Source: Seriola aureovittata
Taxonomy: Eukaryota > Chordata > Actinopteri > Carangiformes > Carangidae
Length of the DNA: 64,000 bases
NCBI RefSeq assembly: GCF_021018895.1
Contig: NC_079368.1
Coordinates: 1,178,001-1,242,000 of the forward strand
Reading direction: 5' to 3'
A model generated the notes under the pieces. That model was given only the letters and a program-made list of their open reading frames with translations, was not told where the DNA came from and did no database searches. Positions 51,961-62,797 of the stretch are shown here, piece by piece. Each line of letters begins with the position of its first letter. Within the stretch, counting starts at the first letter, position 1. Both the position numbers and the translations under genes were made by a program.

Positions 51961-54900
51961 CTACAGTGTGTGTGTTCATGGTGATGAAGGAGCGTGTCGC
52001 CCAGTGAGGCTCACTGAGGTTTTTTTAATAGCTTTTAGAAACAAGTACACGGAGGAATAAGATGTTTAGATCTTCTCATGGTATTTGCTGACAATAACAA
52101 CATCTCCTGACTTTTCCTTTAACATCTATACAGTTTGTGTCCCACCTCAAGCTCAGAGTCGCTGGATTCAGGCTGGCTCGCCACTCCTGCCAGAAAGGGC
52201 AACATGGGCTGACCCATCTTCGCCATGCGGGAAATCAGCTTGGCTTTAGTGGCGTCTGGATTCTGGAGTTGGAAAAGAACATGACAAAATGCAATAACAG
52301 TTCATTTAAACAAATCTTCACTGAGAAGAAGTGAACTTACTGCCAGCTGTTCACTGAGGGAGTTTGACTTTGCACGAAGTGGAGGCTCCCTGAAGAAGAG
52401 CAAAGAGACAAATCAGTGACAGAGGAGTTGAGGGTGATGCTGTGAACTGTTTCCTGAGGCTTAACTCTTACCCTGGTCTGCCTGGGTCTGGGGCAGCCTT
52501 GTGGAGTGTGGGCTCTGGGGTCAGATTCTCCACACTGGGGACTGAGGGAGGAGCAGGAGACGGGGCAGCGGAGTCTCTGGAGCTGGCACTGGCCCGATCA
52601 GAACCACTGTCCTTTGAAAACTTCACCTGAAGCACAGAACCAGCAGAATGAGCTCTAGTTCACACCTCACCAACATTACAGGGGGGTAGAAGAAAAGAGG
52701 TCATGTCAGGAGCTGCAGCATCTTAAACAAAGACGTAACTGAAGTATTCATGTGACATTAGAGCGATCAGGTGTTAGAGAAGGTGAACTACAGGAGCAAA
52801 TGAGGGAGGGGGGAGAGAGGGAGGGGAGGGGGAGGGAGGGCATTACCCGCCGAAGCTCTGCTTCAAAGATAAGAGTGCTGTTAGCCGGGACACAGTTGGC
52901 GACTCCCTTGGATCCGTAAGCGAGGCTGGGTGGGACGATGATGAGACGCCGGCCAGCCTTCTTCATCCCCAGCAACCCTTCCTCCCAGCCCTGCTCACAC
53001 AGAGGAGGACAGCAGAGTGTCAACGAGGTGATAACATGATAATAATATGATGAAGATTAACAGGATGCAGTCAGTTACTTCATTTTAAAAAAGTGTTTCC
53101 CTGTTATTAATTATTAGCAAACATAAACGAAGCAAACGGGGAGAAGTTTGAATTTTTACTCTCTTTTCAACACGGTTTGCTTCTACACTTTACTTCCAGA
53201 GGCTGTGGTTATTGTGAGAGGAGGTAACATCTGTCATAACTTCAGTGTCACCTGGTAAAATCTGACACATCCTGCAAAAACCTTCAGACAAACTGCTTTT
53301 TTGAGGATACAAGAGAGAAAATACAGCATTCCACATTGAACCGAACAAGTCACCTCATTTCTAGAAATATAAATATATACTAATAAAACATTAGGAATAA
53401 TATCCAGACGCCTTGTTTAAACCAGTGGACACATAGTTGTGCAATAAAGTTACACTGTCAAAAATGATTTATGCTAGGAAAGTGAGTCCACTGTAAGAAT
53501 AATGACTCAATTCTCCAGTGATCTGATTGGTTCCTGTGAAGTTAACGTGCCCCAGAGCAAGTTAACTGGACAGCACAGGTTACCATGGTGATCAATCCAG
53601 TTAAAAGTGAGCCAGCTACAGAAAACCCTCAAAGTTAAGCTCAAAGATAGATGATGACAGATCGATGTAATGTTGATATCATTATATAACATCAGAATAC
53701 CATGTTATCATATTTAAATGATGTGTTCGTCTGAACTACAGTTAATATACAGTTTTCTGAATAACTTAAAATGTGACAGATAATCATATCGACATTAATG
53801 ATTATTTCTCTTGCTGTCCTCTGTACACACCGACATGTCACAACTGAGCATCTTCATATGATCAAATTCACAGTATTTAGAAATGGGAAGAGAAGAAGAA
53901 CGGGATAAAAATCATGTCGTGATGGGGAACTGTGAATCTTTTGGCAGTACAGTGAAATGTTTTGATACACAAACATTAAGGCATTAAGAAAAAACACCTG
54001 GGTACCGCTAGATAAAAAGATGCAAATAAACTGAAATGAAAATAGAAGAAAAATGAATTAGACAAAAAAAACTGTTGATTTAAAACTGTGTTTTTGTGGA
54101 GATTCATTTTCTTTTCTTATGTCTTGACTCACTTTTATCACTTTTCCAGCTCCGATTTTCAGTCGCAGCAACTTGTCTTTGTTCTGGTTGGAGTCAAACA
54201 TCTGAAATGATATTTGAGATTCAATGAGTCACATGTCTGGAAACTTCACAGGAACTGGAGACAACATGTAGCCTGGCATCACCAGACCAATGTGCATTTA
54301 CAGACTAGATCAAGTGGTGATCAATCCTGAAATATCAATACTTCTGATCCCAAATGTTTCTGCTCTTGGATCAATTCTCATACTGACAGACTGATATCTG
54401 AACTTTGGGGTAAATGAGTATTTTATCAATAGCTGAGTCACAGTAGAAAGTAACTGCACTATCACCAGGATCTACTCTACATACTGTAAAACCTGGTTGA
54501 TAGGAACTACTTCTCCTTTCGCCTGTCATAGTAATATGTGAACAGAGCGTTGACAGTGATGATGGCTGTCTCTAAATGTGTGTGATGTGTGTGTGAGGAC
54601 TGTGAGGTTCTGCGGCAACACAAACCTCGTTAAGCATCTGAGATTTAGTCACAATAAAGAATATGTTGAGACCACGTAACCACATAACCACGTAGCGCTG
54701 TTCCATTCAAATTGATATAAATAAATTTGCTAGCTCATTAAATAAATATGGTTATGAAGTAAGTAATGAAATAATTAAAAAAATGCTACAATAAATAGCT
54801 GGATAAAGATCAGGGGTGGAGTGAAATGTGTCTCCCTGGGATCAGATCACAATTAAATATTTCAGTTGTTTTATTATTGTCAAAGCTCAGGAGGCTGAAA

Positions 54901-57900
54901 TGGCTGATTTGTTGCCAATGTATTAAATGATTTACACTACAGGCAACAAATCTAGACTTTGTGTTGACTGACCAGTAATAGTACAGTAATATTATTACTT
55001 TCCCTGGTAACAAGTAGTGTAAGGCATTATAATTTCAAAAACAGTAATAATATTGCAGTTACTAATCCTATTAGCACTGTGTTACCGGAATGCAATTGTT
55101 TTGTTTGTTTTTTGGAACACAAACAGGAAGCTATGATATCACCCTAAACGTGTAATGTGAAACCATTAAATACTCCCTGCTGCTCTTATGAGAGAATACT
55201 TTCGTTAAAAAATTATGAGACTTGACTTTTTTTTTTTTTTTTTTAAACAGAGGTGTTTGTGCTCATGCAGTTTGATTGTTGACTCCTCTGTGAGGTCAGT
55301 TGTTCCAAAAAAGTGGATTTATTTGCAGAAGTAGCTGCCTAAACAGGCTGAAGGCCTATGTCACGTTTTCAGGAGGGGGATATAGCGAGAGCAATATAGT
55401 AATATAACGAGTAATGTAACCATTAACTTTTGACATGAAGTAATAAGTATTATTATTACTTTTAAAACAAGTAACAAGTAAAAAGTAAGTTATTACTCTT
55501 CCTGAGTCACTTGACTTATTGGCATTTATCTATTTCATTATGTATTTCACTGGCATTTTTTTATATTTCATTTTGAACAAAGCCAAATTCAATGTAAGAA
55601 TTCTCTGTAGACCCCAAGTGACCCCTGTGACCTGTGGATGGAGACACCGTCGTCTTGTTTCCTCACTCGGTTTCCAGGCTTTTCCTTTAATTCGTCACCT
55701 GTCGAGTTTTTTCTCCTCTTAGTGTATTTGGTACAAACTATCAGGATCATATTGGTCTTGGTGATTCCATCCTGGGTTTTACTTGGCATCAGAAGGAACC
55801 TCTGGGGAATTACCAACGGTCACTGACAAACCAATCAGAGCAACGAAACATGTGATGTAGCACAGTGCGACTGAAACCCTGTCTGAATGGGAGGGGACTG
55901 AGCCAGAGCGAATAAACCTGAGCTGCTGATTGGTCTGGGTTCCAGGCTACAAACAATGATCAGATTGATGAAATGATGGTGAAAGTGTGTGACCTGGCCG
56001 ATTGTGTGGTTCTGCAGGAGCCAGCCTGTGTACACCACCTCCAGACAGTCTCCATTCTCCACCCCCTGCCCCTCCCCGAGACTCAGGTCCTGAACCACCG
56101 CAGCATCTAAGGAGGCTGTGCTGTTTGCTTTCGCCAAACACACCTGTTGCACACAGAGGGAAACAAGTCATCAGCAACAGAACTCATCGTGTTTGATGAA
56201 ACCTTGAACTCGATGTAGGTCAGACTGATAAAGAGGTTTTAGAAGATGCACAAACCTCTTTGCAGAAGTCTGATGAAGCTCTCTCTGATTCAAACATCAG
56301 GGACCAGTTCTGCCTCTGGTCGTCGTAAAAAGTGCAGTAGTTGTTTGGTTGTACCTGAGACAGAGACAGAACATGTGGTCAGGAACACTTGAGCTCATTG
56401 TGACTCATGAATTTTTCCCTAGGGGATAAATAAAGTATCTGTCTATCTATCTATCTATCTATCTATCATTAATGTAGAGACTTGCTGCAAACTCTACAGG
56501 TTATTCTCTCTGGAGGGAATCAAGACCTTGGATATTGTTCACAGGACAACACAGGAACAGGAAGTATTGAGAGTCTAGATTGTGGCCCAGACTTTGTAAA
56601 TGTTTCTGTTTGTTTTTCAGAAAACACTTATAAATTTGACCACAAATAGTCCCGTTTAATGAAGATTATACATTGACATGATACTGAGAGACTTGAAGTA
56701 ACTCAAAGAAAAGCTCCACAATGTTTGTGACAAAGATGTTTGGGAAGAAGGTTTTCAGTCCTCTCACTCCAAAAGAAATCACATAGACAAAACAGAACAC
56801 AATATGAACACAGCTGATGTCAGTACAGCTGGAACTTAGACTTACAGGTTTCTGCATGGTCATGATATGTGATCTGATCTTCATCTAAGTCACAAGTGCT
56901 AATAGCCTTTTTTTTTCCTTTTTTTTTTTTTTTTAAAGAAACTAGAATTACCTCCCTGTTACATCCCTATTTATCCAGAATCATATAAAATATGAACCAT
57001 TTGTTTGAAATGTTGTCATAATTGCTGTGTGAAGTCTTGAGTTATGGCTAGTATAGTGTTTTGTGAGGTCACACTGACCTTTGACCTTTGGCCACCAAAT
57101 TCGAATCAGTTTGTCCTTTAGTCTAGGTGAACGTTTGTGCCAAATTTGAAGAAATTCCCTCAAGGTGTTATGGAGATGTTGCGTTCACAAGGCCAAAATC
57201 ATGTTTCGTAAGATCATGACCTTTGACCTTTGAGCTTTGACCATCAAAATCAAATCACTTCATCCTTGACTCTTACTGAACGTTTGAACCACATTTGAAG
57301 AAGCTCCTTCAAGGCGTTACTGAGATATCGTGTTCACGAGAATGGGACATACGGACGGACAAGCTGAAAACAATATGGCTGCTGCTCTGACTGTCACCGG
57401 CACGGAGGGATAAAAATAGAGCATGTGACAAAGCTCTCCTCAGGTATGAAGCATGTTGAGACCTAGAAATGAGCTAAACTGTGTCTCCATACATTGTTAA
57501 AGGTCTGAATATCTGTTAGCCTACATGTATTCAACCGTCTGCACGTCTCTACTCACCGTGAAAACAAAGCCCGTATGAATCTTGGCAGCGGCCACTTGTT
57601 TCTGTTGGCTCAAGTACAGAAGCAGTTTGTACTGCAGAGAAGAAGAGGTGCATTATTCATCAAAATCAAAAGTCACACCAGTAATCTCAAACAAGTGACC
57701 AGCTAGCAAAGCTCTAACCTCTTTTGTTGCGTGGTTGCCCAGCGCGGCTGCTCCCAGCTTCCCCTGCTTCACATACTGGCCGTTAATACTGTGCGACACA
57801 CAAATGGCAGAGAAGCTTTTCGTTTGACTTGACTATAAGATGATTTGGAGGATTGTGATTTGATCTATAGAAATCAGCATCAGGTTCTTAAGCTTTGTAG

Positions 57901-60900
57901 TGGGGAGTGAATACTTGCAGCCCATAGATTTAAGTAGATTTAGAAAACATGAATAAAGCTCAAAGACTTCAATTAATATTATAAAAAGGCTTTAAAATAT
58001 GAAAAAAAGGCTCCTTACTATCTGAAGGCTTGGACTGCTGTGGCATATAACACTGCTGGAGCTCCAGGTGGTGGAGCTTGTTTCTGGTTGGGCGGCGCTG
58101 TGAAGAAAAAGAAGACACATTCAGCTCACGTCCAAGTCGTAGTTAAAATCTTAACTCATTTCTGTCTCTGTTGTGAGTGTCTCACCTGGGGTGGAGCTCT
58201 TCCTGGGCTGTTTGGGGGCTGTATACTGAAATGACTCATTCCCCTGACTGGCTTCCTGGTCTAGTCCAAAGAGGGAGGCCAGCTTTGCCCTGGAAGGAGA
58301 ACAAGTGTAAAGATCATCTAGATACGTTTATGTTGCCCATGAAATTTATGATCCACTGATCAACTGAAGTTTGTTCCACTTTATGGTGATGCTCAGAGTC
58401 AAACTGTCCTGGCATCAGATATAAGATATAGCCTCTGACACAGCACTGACTCCATGGTCAGGCTCCAGGTAATGCTGCTCGTACCTGTCATCTTCATGTG
58501 GGAGTTTTCAAAAGTTACTGTAACTGCCTGCAACACATCAACAGCTCCTACCATCACTTCATCTGCAATTATGTTCATTCAATCTGCACAAATGTGCTAA
58601 AAAGTACAAACAACAGTAGGACTTCATCTACCAATTATTTTCATTATTCATTTATTTATTTTGATTAACCAATGAATCATTTAGTCTTTAATGTGTTAGA
58701 AAAATTATTCGAAATTACCATCAATTTTCCGGAACCAAAAACGATGTGTTCAAATAAAAAAAAAAGTCCAAAACTTACAACATGGTCTCATGGTCGTCCT
58801 CACTATCATGGAGCTACATGATACACTGACATACACTGAAGAAAACATGCAGCGTGTGAAGCTCTAAAAACAACGAGTTAATAGACCATGCATAATGGTC
58901 TATATAAGAGAGAAGCAGCAAATCTTCATGTCTGACAACAACACGCTGAGACCACTAGACCATTACAAACTGTAAACATCATCACAACTTCTACCTCAAT
59001 CATAGGCACCAATCAGCATTTCCAACAGCTAGGATCAAACCTGCTGAGTCTAGACCAACATTTGTGGAAAGCCTCAGTGGCTGCCTGCTACTGACCCCTG
59101 GAACTCCTTCCACTGGTAATCACTGGTATCTCCCAGGATGGACATGTTGAATGCCTTGAGGCCCTCATCTCCGATGGTCAGGAACTGGGATGAGGAGGGG
59201 CTACCTGTTTGCATGTGTGAGTCAAAATCCTTCTGGTGTACGTTCCAACACTTCTGCCCTGGCCCCCCCCTGATCTCTGGTCACCCCTGTGAAGTCACAC
59301 CACCGTGATAGATTCAACAGCATAGCAGAAGAAAACTGAGGAGCTCCGACTTAGCGTTCTCCACTGAGCAGAGATGGGCTGTGGCAGAAGCCTTCACCTT
59401 ACTCCTCTAACAAGCAGCATGTGAGAGGAATTAGCTGCCAGAACACTCCTCCCTCCCTCAAGCCCCAGCCCTGCACTGACTGCTCAGTCCACCCGCTCAT
59501 ACAATGCTCCTGCAGAGCACAGCTCACAGCGCCGTCAGTCTGAAAATGTGGCAAAGCTGCAATTGAACACTGCTCAACTAAGAGGCAATAAGTAGAGTAA
59601 GTAAGTGAATCTGTCTCATAAAAAAAGGGTCAACATTTGAAATCCTGCAACATGTAACAGCAAAATGCACATAAACCTAGAAAAAACAACATACACATGA
59701 GAAACTTTGAAAATGTTGAGCTAGTTCTGAGGGATCTGGTTTATCAGGCAGCCGTTTACCAAAGCTGGTAAATTATCACATTAAGTCAGTGTCTGCATCA
59801 TGAAGCTAGGTTGGAGTATTAGGGCCACATTGAGGAAATTTACAAGCATGAAGTGGTAATATTACAAGAATTAAAAATGTAAAATTTCTGGAGAAAAAAA
59901 ACATAATTTTTTTAGGAATATTACATCAACAAATCAAACAAGTGAAAGAACAGTCAGTGGCAGCCTGAGCTGCTTCTGGCATCTGCTGTTTGTCTAAACA
60001 TAGAACAGATTCAGTCTCTTCACAATCTTTTCAATGTCCTGGTGATGATGATGATGATGATTATGACGATAATGATGCTGATGCTGATGAGCCAAAAGAT
60101 GAAGTATCTCCTTGTTAGTGAAACCTCTGCTGCAGTATAACTTCACAGGATGCTCCATGTTCCTCATTTAAAAGCCTCTGATATTTCTCCTCTAAAACAA
60201 CACGGAACCTAAAATTACGTCTTTATTCTCGTAATATTACGTCTTTATTCTTGTAAAATTACGAATTAATTCTTGTAAAATTGACTTCATTCTCATATTA
60301 TGACTTTTTACTCGTAAAATTACGACTTTATTCTTATAATATCATAACTTTATTATTGAAATTTCAGGCAGCTCAGTGGCTAAAGTAGGAATGTGTAATC
60401 TATTCTTTTTATCGCAACTTGAACATATCACAGAGCCTGAAGAGCTTCATTCATGAAAACTACTGAGCAGAGAACAGATTGGGTGGATTTGTGAAATCAT
60501 GTGACAACTCATCAGACCAGCGAATGGACCAGGGCAGAGATGCAGTGGAAACAGGATCAGTGGAAACGTATCTGATATAACATCCTAGAAAAAGCTCCAT
60601 GAACTGCTCCAATTCCTGGTTTGTTACACGACAATACTCTGTAGCCACTAACTTCCATATAATGATAACAGTCATGTGATCAGACAACTCTGACGTCTCC
60701 TTTCAAACATCTAGCAGCATAATTAGGGTTAAATCTGAGCAGGACCTCTGTCAGTATCAGTGATCACACATGTCCTTCAGAAAGGAAAACTTTTGTATAA
60801 AATCACCCTTCACGGTGCTTCTCTTGGTATTTTGGTGAAAAATAATTATAGACACAAAAAATATTTTATAACCATTTATTGGTATATTTGCTTCATACCC

Positions 60901-61168
60901 AAAAATGTAAGATGAATAAGAGAACAACTTAAATCGCCCAGGTTTTCAGTCATCTTCCAAAACGGATCACATACAAACAGAAGTCACGATCAATTGACAG
61001 ATTTAAATTTAAAATTAAATCTGGCCCATAGACGAGTACAGCTAACCCCGGCTAAGTGGTGCAAGCTAGTTAGCTTTCAGGCTAATGGAGTTAGCTCGGT
61101 GGACAAAAACAAACTCACCCTCCTGACGGAGACAGGAAGTCTCCGTCCTCGTCGTCTCCGCCGAACAT
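38169..61168 (-). CDS. fkbp15: FK506-binding protein 15 (FKBP15/WAFL), 29 coding exons
   Basis: Minus-strand exons: 61168-61119, 58289-58186, 58097-58019, 57788-57719, 57631-57557, 56354-56256, 56143-55994, 54201-54133, 52990-52847, 52626-52472, 52389-52341, 52262-52146, 51607-51523, 51405-51305, 51207-51120, 50919-50810, 50727-50629, 50067-49973, 49008-48906, 45856-45685, 45347-45211, 43340-43185, 42997-42845, 41958-41866, 41646-41533, 41181-41074, 40648-40035, 38506-38398, 38246-38169. They sum to 3576 nt, 1191 residues plus stop, with every phase matching; human FKBP15 is about 1219. The order is WH1-like domain, FKBP domain, Ser/Pro linker, long coiled coil, Glu-rich region and acidic tail ending DLDWLN. 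The mammalian protein sits on early endosomes and links transport to actin. Fish have two copies (a/b); which one this is remains open. Introns are packed with transposons, yet all exons are intact. Confidence 0.95.
38532..38568. repeat. (GT)n(G)n tract abutting fkbp15 exon 28 acceptor
   Basis: On the transcript it reads as a C-run then (CA)n and CTCTCTCTGTC, about 25-62 nt upstream of the acceptor at 38507-38508. Confidence 0.95.
39703..39827. mobile_element. 125-bp MITE with about 40-bp inverted ends
   Basis: GGTACCACTTTAAAATCAGA and its right-hand partner TCTGACTGTAAAGTGGGACC are inverted, and the ATTTACGAATGG / CATTTATAA words extend the match. Lies in the fkbp15 intron between exons 27 and 28. 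Confidence 0.75.
41074..50919 (-). CDS. fkbp15: fkbp15 exons 16-26: long coiled coil
   Basis: Residues 479-925. It opens with [20 protein letters not shown], near-identical to human, then runs as heptad-rich Glu/Lys/Gln/Leu sequence to exon 25. Exon 26 ([16 protein letters not shown]) is a conserved helix-like close to the region. Exons 22-26 all begin and end in phase 0. The intron between exons 21 and 22 carries a Tc1 relic and that between exons 19 and 20 carries nested repeats. Confidence 0.92.
41484..41523. repeat. (GT)n next to fkbp15 exon 25 donor
   Basis: (CA)n on the transcript starts about 9 nt after the exon 25 donor. Confidence 0.95.
41671..41724. repeat. (GT)n upstream of fkbp15 exon 25 acceptor
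   Basis: (CA)n on the transcript ends about 25 nt before the exon 25 acceptor. Confidence 0.95.
42264..42606. repeat. Dispersed 330-bp repeat, copy 2 (fkbp15 intron)
   Basis: Partner of 24792-25121; ends in a short (GATA)3 run. A (GT)n tract lies directly before it at 42211-42248. Confidence 0.9.
42809..42838. repeat. (GT)n next to fkbp15 exon 23 donor
   Basis: On the transcript (CA)n begins about 7 nt after the donor. Confidence 0.95.
43350..45110 (-). pseudogene. Tc1-type transposon relic with broken transposase
   Basis: Long inverted ends (TAATTTATTGAAATTTATTA and TTTGTTAAAATGTC regions, both near AACTGAGATCTC). Minus-strand pieces of the transposase are visible: [11 protein letters not shown] (DDE part, about 44390), [11 protein letters not shown] and [21 protein letters not shown] (about 43640-43740) and [11 protein letters not shown] at the C-terminus. 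Stops and frameshifts interrupt it. It lies in the fkbp15 intron between exons 21 and 22. Confidence 0.9.
47100..47380 (+). repeat. Nuclear-receptor-motif repeat, copy 2
   Basis: TGACCTTTGACC at 47134-47145 and 47223-47234; AGGTCACAGTGACCT at 47214-47228. In the fkbp15 intron between exons 19 and 20. Confidence 0.85.
47625..48503. mobile_element. TIR element (GGGCCAGTTGCACAAAAC ends), interrupted
   Basis: Left end GGAGCTGGCTGCGCAAAAC and right end GTTTTGTGCAACTGGCCC are inverted; CCTTAAG words recur next to them. Its centre is occupied by the repeat at 47863-48447, so the latter is nested in it. Confidence 0.65.
47863..48447 (+). repeat. Nuclear-receptor-motif repeat, copy 3
   Basis: AGGTCACCATGACCT at 48146-48160 and 48278-48292, each fused to TGACCTTTGACC (48155-48166, 48287-48298). 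Confidence 0.85.
48617..48742 (+). pseudogene. Tc1/mariner transposase C-terminal fragment
   Basis: The frame reads [19 protein letters not shown] then KFQHLVDP and stop: the third catalytic region of IS630-Tc1-mariner transposases. CCTAATAAAGTGATTG follows at 48779, the decayed end of the TTATTAGG family seen at 27392-27711. Confidence 0.8.
49238..49630. mobile_element. Non-autonomous element with internal hairpin, copy 2 (fkbp15 intron)
   Basis: Same order as 17864-18215; hairpin at 49397-49438 identical over 42 bp. Contains an extra short duplication (AAAATATAGT) and a changed right end. Confidence 0.85.
50168..50600 (+). repeat. Nuclear-receptor-motif repeat, copy 4
   Basis: TGACCTTTGACC at 50314-50325 and 50451-50462; AGGTCACCGTGACCT at 50442-50456. 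Ends just before exon 17. Confidence 0.85.
51120..52626 (-). CDS. fkbp15: fkbp15 exons 10-15: Ser/Pro/Gln-rich linker
   Basis: Residues 281-478. Low-complexity, Ser-, Pro- and Gln-rich sequence with conserved islands [10 protein letters not shown] and [19 protein letters not shown], both also in the human protein. No folded domain is apparent; this is probably a flexible region between the FKBP domain and the coiled coil. Confidence 0.9.
51909..51957. repeat. (GT)n microsatellite, fkbp15 intron 12
   Basis: About 24 units. Confidence 0.95.
52847..56143 (-). CDS. fkbp15: fkbp15 exons 7-9: FKBP-type domain
   Basis: Residues 160-280, FKBP fold from about 190. Pocket residues that match FKBP12 are the Tyr of VYTGW, the Phe-Asp of MFDS, Val-Ile and Trp of GKVIKGWEEG, the Tyr of LAYG and the Phe of LIFEAEL. 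The His that follows the conserved AYG loop in FKBP12 is not present in [13 protein letters not shown], so prolyl-isomerase or FK506 binding may be weak. The exon 7 donor is CAG/GTCACA, poorer than the others. Confidence 0.92.
53041..54132. other. fkbp15 intron between exons 8 and 9
   Basis: AT-rich, no repeat family or extra exon recognised. Confidence 0.5.
54202..55993. other. fkbp15 intron between exons 7 and 8, possible TIR element
   Basis: About 54960-55510 shows CAGTAATAATATTGCAGTTA on the left and TAACAAGTAAAAAGTAAGTTATTAC on the right, in keeping with a decayed fish DNA element; ends unresolved. A 16-18 T run lies at about 55227-55244. Confidence 0.35.
56256..61168 (-). CDS. fkbp15: fkbp15 exons 1-6: acidic N-terminus and WH1-like domain
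   Basis: Residues 1-159. Exon 1 encodes [17 protein letters not shown], close to the human start, and fixes the initiation codon. Exons 3-6 (about residues 52-159) carry the WH1/EVH1-like fold seen in WASP-type proteins: [22 protein letters not shown] and [17 protein letters not shown] are the clearest conserved stretches. The first intron (about 2.8 kb) holds a TIR element copy. Confidence 0.92.
56405..56467 (+). mobile_element. LINE tail with (ATCT)n, fkbp15 intron
   Basis: GAATTTTTCCCTAGGGGATA then AATAAAGTATCTG and ATCT units, just upstream of the exon 6 acceptor region on the transcript. Confidence 0.75.
56939..57416 (+). repeat. Nuclear-receptor-motif repeat, copy 5
   Basis: AGGTCACACTGACCT at 57066-57080 with TGACCTTTGACC at 57075-57086 and again at 57217-57228. 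Lies between exons 5 and 6. Confidence 0.85.
58300..59816. other. fkbp15 intron 1, distal part
   Basis: No further exon and no clear repeat recognised. Confidence 0.45.
59817..60383. mobile_element. TIR element with inverted AAGTC/GACTT arrays, copy 2
   Basis: Parallel to 28135-28743: TATTAGGGCC start, (ATG)n inside, and ACGTCTTTATTC / ATTACGACTTTATTC on the right arm, ending AAATTTCAGGC. Left array is shorter than in copy 1. Confidence 0.75.
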
Positions 61169-61330
61169 GTTCAGAGTCTGAAGCCTTTTTCCTCTTAAAT
61201 AAAACAAGTAAAGAGCAGAGTTAGTTATTTTTACATGACTAGTTTCTTGAACTGTGACTTCCCCTTCCTGTTTGTGGTGGAGTCAGCTGACTTTCCACCT
61301 GATTCAGATTTAGTTACCGCTCGCCACCAC
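61119..61330 (-). promoter_or_regulatory. fkbp15: Candidate fkbp15 promoter region
   Basis: CpG density rises around the first exon (61119-61170) and near 61318-61340. No TATA box is clear. No divergent gene can be supported on the plus strand. Confidence 0.4.
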
Positions 61331-62797
61331 TGGATGGCGCCAAAGACTGTGGCAGGTTGTTATAATTCAGACCCACAACAGTGCAGCAGGTCTTTCAAAA
61401 TGAGTACTAAACTTGGCACAAATCCTCTTTGGGTATAACTCTTTGGATAAAACACAGTAGCCACTCAAAAATTCTAGATAGCTGCCATTTCTGGTAAAAA
61501 AAATTCATTTTTTGCAATAAGTTCACCTACAATTTTCCCATATGAATGATGTAGGTGTCAAATCTTACATTTTAACAACGTAGAAGGTGAAATTTAGTAC
61601 ACTGTAAAAACTTAAACTTGCATATAAGTTAAGCAAAAATATCAGCAAACTCACAAAAGTTTCCTAAAAATGCATTTAAAAATAAAGATTTTTTTAAACC
61701 AAAACCACTGCTAGCAAGATAGTAAGCTTATATCAGCTAACTTTGACAAAGTTGCACTGAGGTACGTTTTCATGTTGATGTCCAAAGTGCATTTGAAATG
61801 TCAAAGAGTGTAATTCAACTGAGAGGATTTCTTTGTTAACTTGTGAACCAGTTCACTAACTAGCCTAGCACGCTAGGCTATTAATGCTGACTTGAGGCTT
61901 TACTAAAGCAGGTAGACTGCTGACTTTTACAGAACTTCTGATTCATCATTCATAATAAATTGTTTGCAATTACATTATGTTTTATTCATTTTCATATATT
62001 AAATATTACAAATAATGCTCTAAAGAAATTTAAGAATTGTTAGTTTGATGTAATCAGGGTCAAAACATAAGATTAAATTACAAAATCATTTAAATCTGTC
62101 CCGTGGGTAAAATTTAGGTAGCCATCTTGGAAAATGGCGACCATATTTTTCAAGTGGCTAATGCGATTTTTCAAATGAATGGCCCCAGAGGAATAAACAA
62201 AAACAACTGCTTCTAACAGGGTAGGATTCAATCCTGTGGAAAAAGCATCACAAGGTCATGATGAGAGTGCTGCCCAGTCATCAAGTGTGCACAGTGACTG
62301 TCAGAGGCTACTTCCCTTTAGCCAACCCTGACCTTTGACCTCACTGAAGGAGAGAATTTCTCAACAGCCCATAGAATCAAAATCAGTTTTGTATTCCTGT
62401 TAAGACCAAGGAAGCTCAATTCACAATTTTACATCAAATCTGTACATATATGATTCCTCTTTAAATGTTAAAACATCAGTAAACTTATTCAGTCAGAGTA
62501 AAATAATAATCATGTTTTAGTTACATTTACCTAGATTTATTTTTAATATTTAGTAGATTTTTATTCACTCTTAAGCTTTTTGCTATTTCTATTTTATACA
62601 TACGTTTTAATATAATGTTAAATATGTCATAAGCACCCTGGCTGACTTGTTATATGTCAACATGTTATGGTTTTATGTTTCTTGTCGTGTATACTTACAC
62701 GCAAGTAATGCAGATAATAAAATAGAAAGATAATAAAATAAAAAGAAGTAATTAGAAAAGAAAGTTCTTGGATATATAATGAAATGATTAAGGTAGA
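61331..62797. other. Intergenic upstream of fkbp15, no gene seen
   Basis: AT-rich sequence with ATCTTGGAAAATGGCGACC-type words common in fish repeats; an isolated TGACCTTTGACC at 62329-62340 outside the repeat family. Confidence 0.45.

Noticed and set aside
54960..55510. Full TIR transposon
   Set aside because: Ends do not pair convincingly; kept only as a low-confidence note.
61235..61438. Divergent plus-strand gene next to fkbp15
   Set aside because: The 67-codon frame has no homology and no splice-supported continuation.
62329..62340. TGACCTTTGACC near the fkbp15 promoter
   Set aside because: Single DR1-like match without the repeat context or a palindrome; one hit is expected noise, so not reported as a site.
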